From Alteromonas sp. CI.11.F.A3 (lineage in GTDB: Bacteria > Pseudomonadota > Gammaproteobacteria > Enterobacterales > Alteromonadaceae): 64,000 nt of DNA. The DNA is taken from the NCBI RefSeq assembly GCF_032925565.1, contig NZ_CP136708.1:4588001-4652000 (forward strand), given 5' to 3'. Positions 8,926 through 18,856 of the stretch are shown here, piece after piece. The translations under genes were made by a program, and so were the position numbers. A model generated the notes under the pieces. It was not told where the DNA came from, did no database searches, and saw only the letters and a program-made list of their open reading frames with translations. Position 1 is the first letter of the stretch; each line of letters opens with the position of its first letter.

Positions 8926-9525
8926 ATGTATAAACTACTTATAGCTCCAACCTGTTTTTTAGCAGCCAGTGCTGTATTTGCGGCTGACAAACCTATTAAT
9001 AATGCCCCCTCTTACGACTTTGCGCAGGTTTCATTAGTGCAAACAGAATTTGCCGATATAGATATGTTTACCCCGAAGGGCTTTGAATTTAAGGCAAGTA
9101 AAGAATTTGGCATGAACTTCTTTGGTGAAGCCACCTATTTTATGGCTGATGACAAAACCCAAGGGGTAAACATGGATGTGGATCGCTGGAAAGTTGCACT
9201 TGGCTACATTCACCGTTTTTCGAACCGCACAGTACTCGACGGTAAAATTGGCTATGGTGAAATTGATATTAAAATAAACGACAGTGACAATGCCGTTTCA
9301 GCAGGAACCGAGTACTTTACCGGTGAAGCCAATATTCGACATATGATTACAAACAATCTGGAAGTCTATGGCGGATTAGAATGGCAGAAGTGGGATGAAG
9401 GTTCTGATCAAAAAGCCTATAAATTAGGCACGCAATACTTTTGGGATTCAATAGCAGTTGGTGGTGAATATACCAAATTCTCCGATTCTGAGGTATTTGC
9501 CGCCTTTGTTCGCTACACCTTTTAA
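8926..9525 (+). CDS. Small outer membrane beta-barrel protein, unknown function
   Basis: A 199-residue protein with a signal peptide ending at AVFA (about residue 20). The mature part alternates charged and hydrophobic residues in strand-like stretches and ends VFAAFVRYTF with a terminal Phe, the signature of an outer membrane barrel with about eight strands. I do not recognise the family. AAGGATATTCA before the ATG is a good ribosome binding site. A strong terminator follows, so it is the last gene of its transcript. Confidence 0.65.
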   Translation: MYKLLIAPTCFLAASAVFAADKPINNAPSYDFAQVSLVQTEFADIDMFTPKGFEFKASKEFGMNFFGEATYFMADDKTQGVNMDVDRWKVALGYIHRFSNRTVLDGKIGYGEIDIKINDSDNAVSAGTEYFTGEANIRHMITNNLEVYGGLEWQKWDEGSDQKAYKLGTQYFWDSIAVGGEYTKFSDSEVFAAFVRYTF

Positions 9526-9554
9526 ATACATATAACACTCTGAATATTATAACT

Positions 9555-9589
9555 AAAGCAGCGAAAAAAGGCTTTTTTTCGCTGCTTTT
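9555..9589 (+). terminator. Intrinsic terminator after the barrel protein
   Basis: The arms AAAGCAGCGAAAAAA and TTTTTTTCGCTGCTTTT form a long A/T-extended hairpin 30 bases after the stop codon. Because of its near symmetry it may work in both directions. Confidence 0.8.
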
Positions 9590-9709
9590 CTTTCATAACT
9601 TCATACTATTGATGAATACCTTTAATGTCGATTATGACCTATAACATAGCGGCTTGAAGCACCCTTACGAATCTTTAAAGAAAAATCAATCGTTATGAGG
9701 AATTTTAAC

Positions 9710-10543
9710 ATGGAAGAATTTATTGCATCACTTGATGTTGATCAGTATCTCCCTGGCGCACTAGCGTGGGCCACCAATATACTACTTGCGTTACTTATAT
9801 TAATTATAGGCATGTGGGTAGCAGGTAAAGCCTACAAAGGCATGGTTGCACTAGCCGGTCGATATCCCCAATTAGACGACACCCTATTTAAGTTTTTTGG
9901 TAGCGTCATTCGCTACACCATCTTAGCGTTTGTGGGCATAGCCGTACTTAACCGCTTTGGTGTACAAACCGCTTCTATCATTGCATTGCTTGGCGCAGCG
10001 GGGCTTGCCGTAGGCCTAGCGCTACAAGGTACACTATCTAACTTAGCCGCTGGCGTTATGCTACTTATCTTCCGTCCATACAAAGTAGATGACTTTGTAG
10101 AAGCAGCAGGCAAGTTTGGTAAAGTTACCGAAATAGATATGTTCACAACTATCTTGCAAACCTTCGATAATCAACACATTATCATTCCAAATAGCCAAAT
10201 TTGGGGCGAGCAAATTACCAACCATTCACACCACGAAATTCGCGGTGTAGATATGACCTTTGGTGTTGCTTATGGTGAAAGTATTGATGCTGCACGCGCC
10301 GTTATCGACAAAGTACTTGCTGAACACCCGCATGTACTTAAAGAGCCAGCACCGTTTGTTGAAGTTGAAACCTTAAACAACAGTTCGGTAGACTTCATTG
10401 TACGCCCGTTCTGTGAAGGCCAGCACTACTTCGACATTCGTTACTCAGTGCCTGAGCAAATTAAGAAAGGGCTTGATGAAGCGAACATTGAAATTCCATT
10501 CCCACATCGTAAAGTTATTTTGGTTAACGAAACTAATCAGTAA
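9710..10543 (+). CDS. mscS: Small-conductance mechanosensitive channel MscS
   Basis: A protein of about 277 residues, the size of E. coli MscS (286). It has three membrane helices; the pore helix shows GVQTASIIALLGAAGLAVGLALQ followed by LSNLAAGV, nearly as in E. coli, and then the beta domain FRPYKVDDFVEAAG. The channel opens under membrane tension to release solutes on osmotic downshock. ATG 9710 is chosen because GAGGAA lies nine bases upstream and the protein then begins MEEF, as homologues do; an upstream ATG at 9695 is possible. It appears to be a single-gene transcript with its own terminator. Confidence 0.92.
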   Translation: MEEFIASLDVDQYLPGALAWATNILLALLILIIGMWVAGKAYKGMVALAGRYPQLDDTLFKFFGSVIRYTILAFVGIAVLNRFGVQTASIIALLGAAGLAVGLALQGTLSNLAAGVMLLIFRPYKVDDFVEAAGKFGKVTEIDMFTTILQTFDNQHIIIPNSQIWGEQITNHSHHEIRGVDMTFGVAYGESIDAARAVIDKVLAEHPHVLKEPAPFVEVETLNNSSVDFIVRPFCEGQHYFDIRYSVPEQIKKGLDEANIEIPFPHRKVILVNETNQ

Positions 10544-10596
10544 CTAGCTTTGATGTGAGGCAGATAAGCACAAAAGTAGCTATGTAAAAAATAGCT

Positions 10597-10637
10597 AAAA
10601 GCGACTGTTCAATATAACTGAACAGTCGCTTTTTTGT
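10597..10637 (+). terminator. Intrinsic terminator after mscS
   Basis: The arms AGCGACTGTTCA and TGAACAGTCGCT with an eight-base loop are followed by six T residues, 54 bases after the mscS stop. Confidence 0.9.
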
Positions 10638-10882
10638 ATTTCTATAGCAACTCGTTAAATTTCCAATAAACCCTATGTGGGTTTAGCTTGATAAGTGCAG
10701 CTTTTAAATTAGAAAATAGAAACACTTCATTACTTATTTCTCCACCATAGAATATCGAGTTCTTTGGCACAGACTAGCCTTTTGAGGTACCAAATATTAC
10801 CGCCACATATAAAAGCATTTCGCTTTTATATAGGAAAGGGTGACTACTGGGTACTTCACCAAAGTATCTTTAGCATAAGTTA
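10638..10882. other. Spacer between mscS and the STAND gene
   Basis: An AT-rich stretch with no convincing gene. The only structure seen is a perfect 10-base stem (ATATAAAAGC / GCTTTTATAT, 10807-10831), which read on the minus strand ends in a T-rich arm and could be a weak terminator for the large gene that ends at 10883. Confidence 0.5.
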
Positions 10883-13800
10883 TCAAAACATTCTTATCTT
10901 ATCTTCTAATTCTCTTTTGGCTTCACGGTCTATCTGCTGGTTAATGTTGTCAATAAAATAAGAGGCCCAATTTCTTATGTTAGCGTTTTCACTTTGCTTT
11001 AGAGGTGTTATCACATCTTTATCCGATTGCAAATGTGGGATTAAAGAGCCGACCCAAGATCTACTTGAAAAGTTTGCAGATATTTCATTAAGGAAGCTCT
11101 TGCTATCGTAAAATTCAGCTATCAACATGAGTATTAAAGGATTTACGACCCGTTCCTCTCCACGATTTATAAACATGGAGATTGATCTCGCCACAATTAG
11201 AAGTGCGAGTTCATCATTACACCAATCTACAACTGCATTTGCTTCAAGGATATCAAAAATACAAGTATCTCTTCCTCTATGAGAATTACCGCTCCCTAAT
11301 AATTCTAATAACTTGTACCTATTGGAAGAATACCGATCTGTGAATCTATCTTTTATCTTAGGCCAGATATAACTGCCATTAACTTCAAAAGCTTTGTAGA
11401 AAGCTTCTCTCAAATAGTCCCATACTTCTGAGTAGCTAACATCGCTGCTGTTCACTTGATTAATGATATGGACGCAGAGCTTTAGTGAAAACTCAGCATT
11501 TTGAGATTTCAATAGTTGATTAACAGATTTAAGCCAATGGTAACTCCCCACCTGACGGACTCTGTCATTCTTATTGAATGAAACATGCAAAACAAGGTGA
11601 ACTGTTGTCGGCGCTATCTTTGTAAAGTCGATGTCATTGCGCCCATGGGCGTATATATTTACTATTTCAAGAGCAACCCAAGTGCCTATTGCATCAACTT
11701 TACTTAATGAACTACAAAAGTTAGCAACATCTTTCTCTGAAAGATGTTCAGTAGCTTTGCCATATATAAGTATTAGTGCAGTATGGCTGGGAAGACTACC
11801 TGCCTTAATTAACGCAATAAAAACATCCAAATTAGAAACTTCTAATTTTCCTGTGACTATTGCATCAGGGTAATATTCTATAAGCTTCTCTTCTGTTCCA
11901 ATTGCCTCAATTAAAACCTTCCACTTTTTTAAATCCTTACTATAGAGGCCAGATAGCAATCCAGAAAAAAACCGAGTAATTACCCCGTTATGGCTTCTCA
12001 AATACTCTAAAACCTCATCAAAAAACTCATCAACACTATCTATTTCAGCTATTAATTGTTTTCCAAATATCCAACTTTGTTTTTGCTCTGAAAAAGTCAT
12101 AAGCAAATTAAAATACTGATATAATCCAGTAAAATTACTTTTAAATTCCTTCGCTAACTGTATCGCATCCTCAGCAGCCAGATCTCTATATTCGCCACTG
12201 TCATCCTTTATGTATTCTTTTGAAGGATCGAGTACGATCAATTTCAATTTTTCTTCAACGCTATTTTTATCTGGGGCAAGCAATTCGCCCCAAGACTCCA
12301 ATAGCGCTTTTTGCTCTGGCTTCATTCCTTCTATATCGTAATGTAAGGCATGAGTTATAGACTGTGCGGCGGAAGGCCAGTATTTTCCCGTAAGAGCTAC
12401 TACTTCTTTTACAAAGCTATCCAATCGTTCTGGCATGCTAAATCTGATTAAGCCCCTTATCGACTGACCAAATGCATCTTTTACTTGTTCAACTAAGCGC
12501 TCACGTCTGACAATTACAACCAGTATGATTAGTAAATTCTGCCAGTAGTCATAAATTTCTTCATACCTTTTTGGCATCCATTCTTCAAGCGCAGCTCTAG
12601 TACCTTGAAATTCAGCGCCTATCGTTCTAGAACCTCCCCTATTATCAATAGCAGACTTTACGGCCTCTATAATTACAGTATCTGCATTTTCTATATTTAA
12701 AGCCAAAGCTCTATTCAAAACAGTAAGTCGCTGATTAAAGTCAGCCTCGGTACCCGATAATTGCCAGCGAAACAATTGTGAAAACTGCCCCTGTGCGTTA
12801 TTACTAAAATTTTCATTTTCATACTGTGCTAATTTAAATAAGCACCAAGCGGCCTTATCAAAGCAAGATTGATGAAAAACAAGCATCTCTAGGGCCCACA
12901 CAAGATTTCGCCTTACATCCCCATCAATAGCTGCTATTTCGCTGTCGGTCAAATGCGTGAACACTCTATACAATTGCATATTGGTGACTGCAGGGTTCAC
13001 TTCAACTAATGCGCGGAAAAGTCTTGAACCCTGCTTAGATAGCAACAGTTCCGCTTGGCCAAAAGGGCGGTTTGCAGAACAAAAGTCTTCTACAAACGAT
13101 TGAACATTGACCGATGAGTCTAAGTATCTAATTTGGTCACAAAAACTATCAGTGAGCATATCAGGCAGATTTAAAACAATTTCACGTTGTCTATCAAGAG
13201 CGCTAGACCTCCACCATTCCATCGCTAAATTAAGAGCTAACGGCTTCGGCACAACACGAGCTAAACTTCCAGTACAATTAATTAACTCTTTTTGATTAAA
13301 AGTCGTTATCGTATTTTCAAAGGTGATTTGATCTACACCTGCAATACGTTTCAAGAACTCAGCGTCTTCATTAACGTCTTCACTTGGCGCTTTTTGAAAT
13401 CTGAAATAATCAAATAATGAAAAAACTTTGAGCAGTTCTCTATTTTTCGCTGAAATAGTTCCATCACCGTTAATCAACTTTTCTACAAGATCAGATTCAT
13501 CGAAAGCGGTAGTTACCTGTCCTTCTTGTTGAAGTTCCTTAATCGTCATTTGTGCCAAGAGAGGAAATCCTTCAATAAACTTTTCTAGTTGTTTTTTTAA
13601 GGATGGAGTCAGCTCGGGTAGGCGAGAGTCGATAATATTAGTGACGCTATCTGCCCCTAATTTTTCTAATTTAATGCGAATACTGTTCTTTAGTTTTTTG
13701 GTCTCTTCATGATAAAAATAAGTAGTAACAAGTTTTAGTGGGGATTTATTGATTCCAAATGCATTCGTTGCATAATTATGTAGCTCTACAGAGCAGTTAT

Positions 13801-14797
13801 CTATTATTACAATTCCTTCAGCTCCACTCTCAGATACTGATTTTAACGCGTCCTCAACTGCATGATTATTTTCGGCACCATTGAAAATAACAAAAGTATC
13901 GTCCTCTAAATTACTCCTATTTTTATACTCTAGTAATAATCTAGACTTTCCTAACCCTGATAGACCAGTTAACCTTACAAAACAGCTCTCAGAATTCATA
14001 GCTGCTGATAATGCTAAAAATGCTTCCCTTCTTGCTTCATCCTCTTCATAAGCTAGTTCGTGCTTGCGTTCATGATATTTGAGCCAATCTCTTATAGGCT
14101 TGGCCAAATCTAAATTCAGCTTACCAACAGTGACAGAGTTTTTAATAAATGACTTCAGCAAAAGGACAACTGTTTCGTTTTCCGATGACGGTTTTACTAT
14201 GGTAGAGTGATTTACATCATTTATCGTTTCGATTTGGTGGTATCTGAACATGCTTTTTGAACTTACGGAAGATACAACTGTTTCGTTTGCATCAATAATG
14301 CTAAGAATGTTCAGTTGTTCACTTAATTTCTGGTCGACCCAGTCTTCGTCTAAAGCATCCAAGTCACTAGAGTTATTAACTAAAGACCTTAAATGTCGAT
14401 TTCTTAAAGCGATGTATTTCCCTATATTTGCTAAACCTGAACCTCCATGAGGAACATCAAAAAAGCATATTTTTTTGATGTTATGCTTGAGCCCGAGTTT
14501 ACTTAGTCGCACTAAAAGGCGCTTTATAACAACCCCTCCCATGCTATGACCGACCAATACAATTTCATCATTCTCAAGATTACATTGGGCCTTGATGTCG
14601 CTCAATAAACCGTTGGCAATGTTTAGGATTGTAGGTCCTGATTTGAAGAATTGCTTTACTAGATGTGGAGATGTATATCCATACTCAATTACTTTATGCG
14701 AAATAGTGATGTCATCAATAAGATATTGAGGGAAATTGCCCCAAGTTTTATCAACCTTACCTCCTAAGCCGTGAACAAATATCACAAACTTATTCAT
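10883..14797 (-). CDS. Alpha/beta hydrolase-STAND NTPase fusion, candidate defence protein
   Basis: A 1304-residue protein with no operon partner. Residues 1-220 form an alpha/beta hydrolase of the DUF676/SERAC1/SesB kind: FVHGLGG oxyanion motif, nucleophile Ser85 in GHSMGG, and His197 in DVNHSTIVKP. Residues about 245-450 form a P-loop NTPase with Walker A GLSGLGKS (278-285), Walker B IVIIDNC (Asp333), and an EGFPLLAQ motif like the GxP motif of STAND ATPases. Residues 450-1304 look almost entirely helical, as sensor arrays do. STAND proteins detect an intruder and then fire an N-terminal effector; fungal SesB-NACHT proteins share this plan. The gene looks more AT-rich than its neighbours, suggesting transfer. 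Defence function is inference. Confidence 0.75.
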   Translation of the reverse strand: MNKFVIFVHGLGGKVDKTWGNFPQYLIDDITISHKVIEYGYTSPHLVKQFFKSGPTILNIANGLLSDIKAQCNLENDEIVLVGHSMGGVVIKRLLVRLSKLGLKHNIKKICFFDVPHGGSGLANIGKYIALRNRHLRSLVNNSSDLDALDEDWVDQKLSEQLNILSIIDANETVVSSVSSKSMFRYHQIETINDVNHSTIVKPSSENETVVLLLKSFIKNSVTVGKLNLDLAKPIRDWLKYHERKHELAYEEDEARREAFLALSAAMNSESCFVRLTGLSGLGKSRLLLEYKNRSNLEDDTFVIFNGAENNHAVEDALKSVSESGAEGIVIIDNCSVELHNYATNAFGINKSPLKLVTTYFYHEETKKLKNSIRIKLEKLGADSVTNIIDSRLPELTPSLKKQLEKFIEGFPLLAQMTIKELQQEGQVTTAFDESDLVEKLINGDGTISAKNRELLKVFSLFDYFRFQKAPSEDVNEDAEFLKRIAGVDQITFENTITTFNQKELINCTGSLARVVPKPLALNLAMEWWRSSALDRQREIVLNLPDMLTDSFCDQIRYLDSSVNVQSFVEDFCSANRPFGQAELLLSKQGSRLFRALVEVNPAVTNMQLYRVFTHLTDSEIAAIDGDVRRNLVWALEMLVFHQSCFDKAAWCLFKLAQYENENFSNNAQGQFSQLFRWQLSGTEADFNQRLTVLNRALALNIENADTVIIEAVKSAIDNRGGSRTIGAEFQGTRAALEEWMPKRYEEIYDYWQNLLIILVVIVRRERLVEQVKDAFGQSIRGLIRFSMPERLDSFVKEVVALTGKYWPSAAQSITHALHYDIEGMKPEQKALLESWGELLAPDKNSVEEKLKLIVLDPSKEYIKDDSGEYRDLAAEDAIQLAKEFKSNFTGLYQYFNLLMTFSEQKQSWIFGKQLIAEIDSVDEFFDEVLEYLRSHNGVITRFFSGLLSGLYSKDLKKWKVLIEAIGTEEKLIEYYPDAIVTGKLEVSNLDVFIALIKAGSLPSHTALILIYGKATEHLSEKDVANFCSSLSKVDAIGTWVALEIVNIYAHGRNDIDFTKIAPTTVHLVLHVSFNKNDRVRQVGSYHWLKSVNQLLKSQNAEFSLKLCVHIINQVNSSDVSYSEVWDYLREAFYKAFEVNGSYIWPKIKDRFTDRYSSNRYKLLELLGSGNSHRGRDTCIFDILEANAVVDWCNDELALLIVARSISMFINRGEERVVNPLILMLIAEFYDSKSFLNEISANFSSRSWVGSLIPHLQSDKDVITPLKQSENANIRNWASYFIDNINQQIDREAKRELEDKIRMF

Positions 14798-15204
14798 AAA
14801 TTAGTCCTTTAACTCAATTCTGCTAGGCTTAACATAATTAACAACATATCACGTTGTAATTTGAGATTACTATTTCTATTCGGGGTTATTTCTAGTAAAA
14901 GCTGAGGAGAAACCAAATTTTCTATCAATTGATAAAATTTTCTCGTTCAAGAAGTTGATTCTCAGACACTGAAATTAATTTTTGCTCCACTAAATGACTG
15001 AGCTGGCCCGCGTTTTGAGTTAGGAATTGCGGATGGGAATTTTTAGCTAGCATGTTATTTCAATAGAAGAATCATGTGAAATATGTGGCAATTGTTCGCG
15101 AATATCAACAACACTTTCCCTGATGCCAGGTAAGTTACTGGTTCCACAATACTATTGTTCAACCAGTATATATTAATGCACCAGCTTTATTATGCGAACG
15201 TAAA
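14798..15204. other. AT-rich spacer upstream of the STAND gene
   Basis: About 400 bases without a supported gene. It should hold the promoter of the STAND gene near 14798-14870, where an ACAAC-N7-GTTGT imperfect dyad is seen at 14841-14857. No attachment site, direct repeat or transposase remnant marking an insertion was recognised. Confidence 0.5.
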
Positions 15205-16386
15205 CTACACTACCTGCCCGGCCGCCCAGCCGCTGCTCCAAGCCCACTGGAAATTAAAGCCGCCCAGCCAGCCGGTTACGTCTACCACTTCGCCTATAAA
15301 ATACAAACCTTCTACATTCTTAGCCATCATGGTTTTAGACGATAACTCGTCGGTGTTTACGCCACCTATGGTAACTTCGGCGGTTCTGTAACCCTCGGTG
15401 CCATTGGGTTTTATTTGCCAGTTTTCTAGCGTATTGGCAATAGCCTCGCATTCACTGTGGCTTAGTTGCTTCACCGGCACGTTGCGCCATTGATGGTATT
15501 CAATAAAGCTTTGTACCATGCGTTTAGGAAATACTTTGTTTAAGCACGTTGCTAGTAAGGCATCTGGGGTGTCGGTGCGAGCGGTGTTGATAAACGCCTG
15601 CGCATCGTCGGTAGGTAGCGTATTGATACTTAACGCATCGCCAGCTTCCCAGTAGCTTGATATTTGCAGCATGGCTGGCCCACTTAGGCCGCGGTGGGTA
15701 AATAGCATGGCTTCACGGAATGAGCTGTCGTTACATTCTGCATTTACGTCTATGGCAATGCCACTTAGCTCTGCTAATACGTCTTTGTCTTTATCTTGCA
15801 GAGTAAAAGGCACCAGCGCGGCGCGGGTGGGCAGCACGTTCAAGCCGAACTGCTCTGCCACTTTGTAGCCAAACGGTGTGGCGCCTAGCTTCGGCATGCT
15901 CAAGCCGCCGGTGGCAATAACGAGTGACTCACACTGGTATTCACCCATAGAGGTATTGAGCGTGTAACCTGTTTCGGTTTTCTCAACGCTTAGTATTTCA
16001 CAGCGAGGTGTAATGGTTACACCGGCTTTCTCACACTCTTTTAGCAGAAGTTCTACAATGTCTTTCGCGCTGTCGTCGCAAAATAACTGACCTAGGGTTT
16101 TCTCGTGGTATGCAATGCCGTGCTCGGCAACCAATCCAATAAAATCCCATTGGGTGTACCGGCTTAGGGCCGACTTACAAAAGTGCGGGTTTTGCGATAA
16201 GAAGTTTTCAGGCCCAGCGTACATATTGGTGAAGTTGCAGCGCCCGCCTCCTGACATGAGTATCTTGCGCCCCACTTTTTTGGCATGATCGAGCACCTCT
16301 ACACTGCGTCCACGGGCGCCAGCTTGCGCTGCACAAAACAACCCAGCTGCACCAGCACCAATCACAATTACATCACGCTGTTTCAC
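15205..16386 (-). CDS. HI0933/YhiN family FAD-dependent oxidoreductase
   Basis: A flavoprotein of about 393 residues. The FAD dinucleotide-binding motif VIVIGAGAAGLFCAAQAG is at its very start, followed by KVGRKILMSGGGRCNFTN, characteristic of the YhiN/HI0933 family; the C-terminus has GGVNTDELSS and GLYFIGEVVDVTGWLGGFNFQ. The physiological substrate is not established. I choose GTG 16386 because GAGGTGAG lies just upstream and the protein then begins as E. coli YhiN does. The frame is open to an ATG at 16425, but that extension is encoded by a 15-base micro-repeat and looks spurious. Confidence 0.85.
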   Translation of the reverse strand: MKQRDVIVIGAGAAGLFCAAQAGARGRSVEVLDHAKKVGRKILMSGGGRCNFTNMYAGPENFLSQNPHFCKSALSRYTQWDFIGLVAEHGIAYHEKTLGQLFCDDSAKDIVELLLKECEKAGVTITPRCEILSVEKTETGYTLNTSMGEYQCESLVIATGGLSMPKLGATPFGYKVAEQFGLNVLPTRAALVPFTLQDKDKDVLAELSGIAIDVNAECNDSSFREAMLFTHRGLSGPAMLQISSYWEAGDALSINTLPTDDAQAFINTARTDTPDALLATCLNKVFPKRMVQSFIEYHQWRNVPVKQLSHSECEAIANTLENWQIKPNGTEGYRTAEVTIGGVNTDELSSKTMMAKNVEGLYFIGEVVDVTGWLGGFNFQWAWSSGWAAGQVV

Positions 16387-16397
16387 ACTACTCACCT

Positions 16398-16442
16398 CTA
16401 ATTGCTGCACTTTTAATGGCTGCACCTTTAACTGCTATACCT
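16398..16442. repeat. Three tandem 15-base units before the YhiN-like gene
   Basis: Three imperfect units, CTAATTGCTGCACTT, TTAATGGCTGCACCT and TTAACTGCTATACCT, follow one another. They lie in the leader of the flavoprotein gene and would encode only its doubtful N-terminal extension. Confidence 0.6.
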
Positions 16443-16648
16443 AACTTGACCTAGCGAACTTATTGCCTTGCCAGTTAAATAATCAGGCATTAGGGCAAAA
16501 CGCGCTGAATTATACGTCATTAGGTAGTCCTCTCAACGTTTGCCTGAAGGATTGTGTAAATTAAGGTGGTTAAAAGTATCTTAAAGTCTACTGTCGCTTC
16601 CAACACTATGTCGCTATCCTTTTAAAAAGCTCTCGATATGGCAGCATT

Positions 16649-16864
16649 ATGGCTATTCAAGCAAATTTAAGTTTATTAGATCGGTCTCTTCGCGGCGCTA
16701 TAGGTATCTGTGTAACCGCATTTGCTTTTCTTAACGGCGATATTATCGATGATGTATTCATTGAAATATTACTAGGCATTTTTGGGGGGCTTAACCTAAT
16801 TTCTTTGTTTTCTGGTTGGTGCCCGGTTTACCAAATAGCCGGAGTAAGTACGAAAGAAAGCTAA
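16649..16864 (+). CDS. DUF2892 small inner membrane protein
   Basis: A 71-residue protein with two hydrophobic helices. The N-terminal pattern NLSLLDRSLRGAIGI and the end LFSGWCPVYQIAGVST match DUF2892, the membrane domain also found in YgaP and some rhodanese proteins. In this family the conserved CPVY motif is typical, and the function is usually unknown. It precedes a GGDEF-EAL gene by 28 bases and may be co-transcribed with it. Confidence 0.8.
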   Translation: MAIQANLSLLDRSLRGAIGICVTAFAFLNGDIIDDVFIEILLGIFGGLNLISLFSGWCPVYQIAGVSTKES

Positions 16865-16892
16865 AGTTTAGGTTTTGGAGTCATAACTCTAT

Positions 16893-18833
16893 ATGCAAAA
16901 AGTGCCTATACTCCTTCAAAAAACAGCCATTCGCACTAGGCTTATCTTTGCGTGCCTTACGGTTTCTATTTTAGTTTCGGCTATTTACGTTACCGTGTCT
17001 TATCGCCTTGCCGCTGATGTTGGAATTCAAAACGAACTAGCTAGAATGTCTCGTGTTGTCACTTTCTTAAAAAAAGAAATACAAACAAACGAAGACGCGT
17101 TTTTTAACGGCAATTACACTTTTGATCCTCAAAACCGTTTAGCAGACCCTTCTTTACCTACGCTGTTCCACGTAAATGCACCGCAAAACCAGTGGACTCA
17201 AGCACACCTTATAGACTCACTATCCATTCGTAATATAGTAAAACGTATAGACTTATTATCTGAAGATAGTTCTTCTATCCTTACATTAGACGACCGAAAT
17301 TATCTTTGGTTGAACGTGACGTTTGGTCAATATAATATTTTTTATTTTAAGGAAACAACGTTAATTGATGCGACACTTCAACTTGTTGCTAAACGCCTCA
17401 TTATTACCTCTGTAATCGTATTTTGGATAACCGGTTGGCTAGCCTTAACGCTTTCATCAATAATAGCAAAACGTGCTGATGAGATTAACGCTTCACTTGC
17501 AAAGCTTGCTACGAACGATCCTTTAACAGGTCTTGCAAACCGTCTCTATATTACTGAAATCTTACATGAAATTAGCACTAACGAGCACAAGAGAAAAATG
17601 CTTTCACAGGCATGCTTGTTCGTTATTGATCTGGATAAATTCAAAGAAGTTAATGACTCTTTTGGTCACAACACCGGTGATGAGTTATTGGTAGAATTAG
17701 CGAACCGCATGTCTGCAATTTTAACACTTCCTAATGAACTTATACGGATTGGTGGAGACGAGTTCATAGTATGGGCACCACATTGTGATGCTAAAAAGGC
17801 GGAAGCACTTGCACAAGCGCTTGTGCAGGTATGCGACACAACGGTTCCTCTTCATGGCTTAGAGATTAATACGGGCGCCAGTGTTGGGTTTGCTCACTAC
17901 CCTTCACATACTAATAACCCTGAAACGCTTATTTCATGCGCTGATACCGCAATGTACAAAGCAAAAAAACAGCGAAGTGGTTGGGCAATTTACGACAACC
18001 AAAATGTGCTTGTTAACGAGCGTGACGTTATGCTCAGAGCCGATTTGAATAATGCAATGTTAAACAATGAGTTGATCCTACATTTTCAGCCAAAAGTTGA
18101 TATGAGAAATTGCGACATTGTTGGTGTCGAAGGGTTATGCCGGTGGCAACACCCTAAATTCGGCTTATTGACGCCTTTTGCTTTTATCCATTTGATAGAG
18201 CACAGCGGTAAAGTGCAAGATTTTGGTCGTTACATTATCAAAAAAGCTATTGAGCATGCGTCCTCATGGCGAAGCGAAGGCTTTAGTACTCCTATTGCCA
18301 TTAACCTTTCTCCCTATAATCTTTTAGATCCAGGTTTATCCACTTTTATACAAGACGAATTAAATCAACATCAATTGCCCGCAAACTTACTTCAAATCGA
18401 GCTGACAGAAAATGAAACTTGCCTCAATATAAAATATATAGAGTCTGCACTAAGGAAAATTCGGCAACTTGGAATAGCAATCGCTATCGATGATTTTGGA
18501 ACCGGGATGAGCTCATTGGCATATCTCAATAGCCTAAAAGCAAACACCATCAAAATTGATAAAACGTTCATCACTGATATTGAAACCAATAAAGGTCATC
18601 GTGCTATCGTTTCTTCTACCGTCACGTTAGCAGAATCGTTCGAATGCGATGTTGTGGTGGAAGGTGTAGAAACAAAGCGCCAAGCAGACTTATTATTATC
18701 ATTGGGTTGTTTTATTGCACAAGGTTACTTCTACGCCAAGCCAATGCCAGAATACGATATGAAATGCCTTTTGAAAAACGGGATGAAGTTAGATACTTCT
18801 GTTTATGCGGCTAGTATCTTTGAGAAATATTAA
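16893..18833 (+). CDS. GGDEF-EAL cyclic-di-GMP enzyme
   Basis: A 646-residue protein with two membrane helices (about 13-35 and 165-185) bounding a periplasmic sensor region, then GGDEF and EAL domains. GGDEF is intact at 287-291; no RxxD inhibitory site precedes it. In the EAL domain the motif reads EGLCR (413-417), which keeps the catalytic Glu and the E-x-L-x-R pattern. DDFGTGMSSL, KIDKTFI and EGVET are all present, so phosphodiesterase activity is expected. Which activity dominates cannot be told from sequence. The gene stands just downstream of a DUF2892 gene. Confidence 0.9.
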   Translation: MQKVPILLQKTAIRTRLIFACLTVSILVSAIYVTVSYRLAADVGIQNELARMSRVVTFLKKEIQTNEDAFFNGNYTFDPQNRLADPSLPTLFHVNAPQNQWTQAHLIDSLSIRNIVKRIDLLSEDSSSILTLDDRNYLWLNVTFGQYNIFYFKETTLIDATLQLVAKRLIITSVIVFWITGWLALTLSSIIAKRADEINASLAKLATNDPLTGLANRLYITEILHEISTNEHKRKMLSQACLFVIDLDKFKEVNDSFGHNTGDELLVELANRMSAILTLPNELIRIGGDEFIVWAPHCDAKKAEALAQALVQVCDTTVPLHGLEINTGASVGFAHYPSHTNNPETLISCADTAMYKAKKQRSGWAIYDNQNVLVNERDVMLRADLNNAMLNNELILHFQPKVDMRNCDIVGVEGLCRWQHPKFGLLTPFAFIHLIEHSGKVQDFGRYIIKKAIEHASSWRSEGFSTPIAINLSPYNLLDPGLSTFIQDELNQHQLPANLLQIELTENETCLNIKYIESALRKIRQLGIAIAIDDFGTGMSSLAYLNSLKANTIKIDKTFITDIETNKGHRAIVSSTVTLAESFECDVVVEGVETKRQADLLLSLGCFIAQGYFYAKPMPEYDMKCLLKNGMKLDTSVYAASIFEKY

Positions 18834-18856
18834 CGACTTGCAAGCCGCTTAACGCA

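Noticed and set aside
10764..10961. 65-codon frame at the end of the STAND gene
   Set aside because: It overlaps the end of the large gene on the other strand and has no family features.
10638..15204. Mobile element carrying the STAND gene
   Set aside because: No integrase, transposase, terminal repeats or attachment-site duplication could be found on either side.
15155..15391. 78-codon frame antisense to the flavoprotein gene end
   Set aside because: It is a shadow of the YhiN-like gene and has no start signal.
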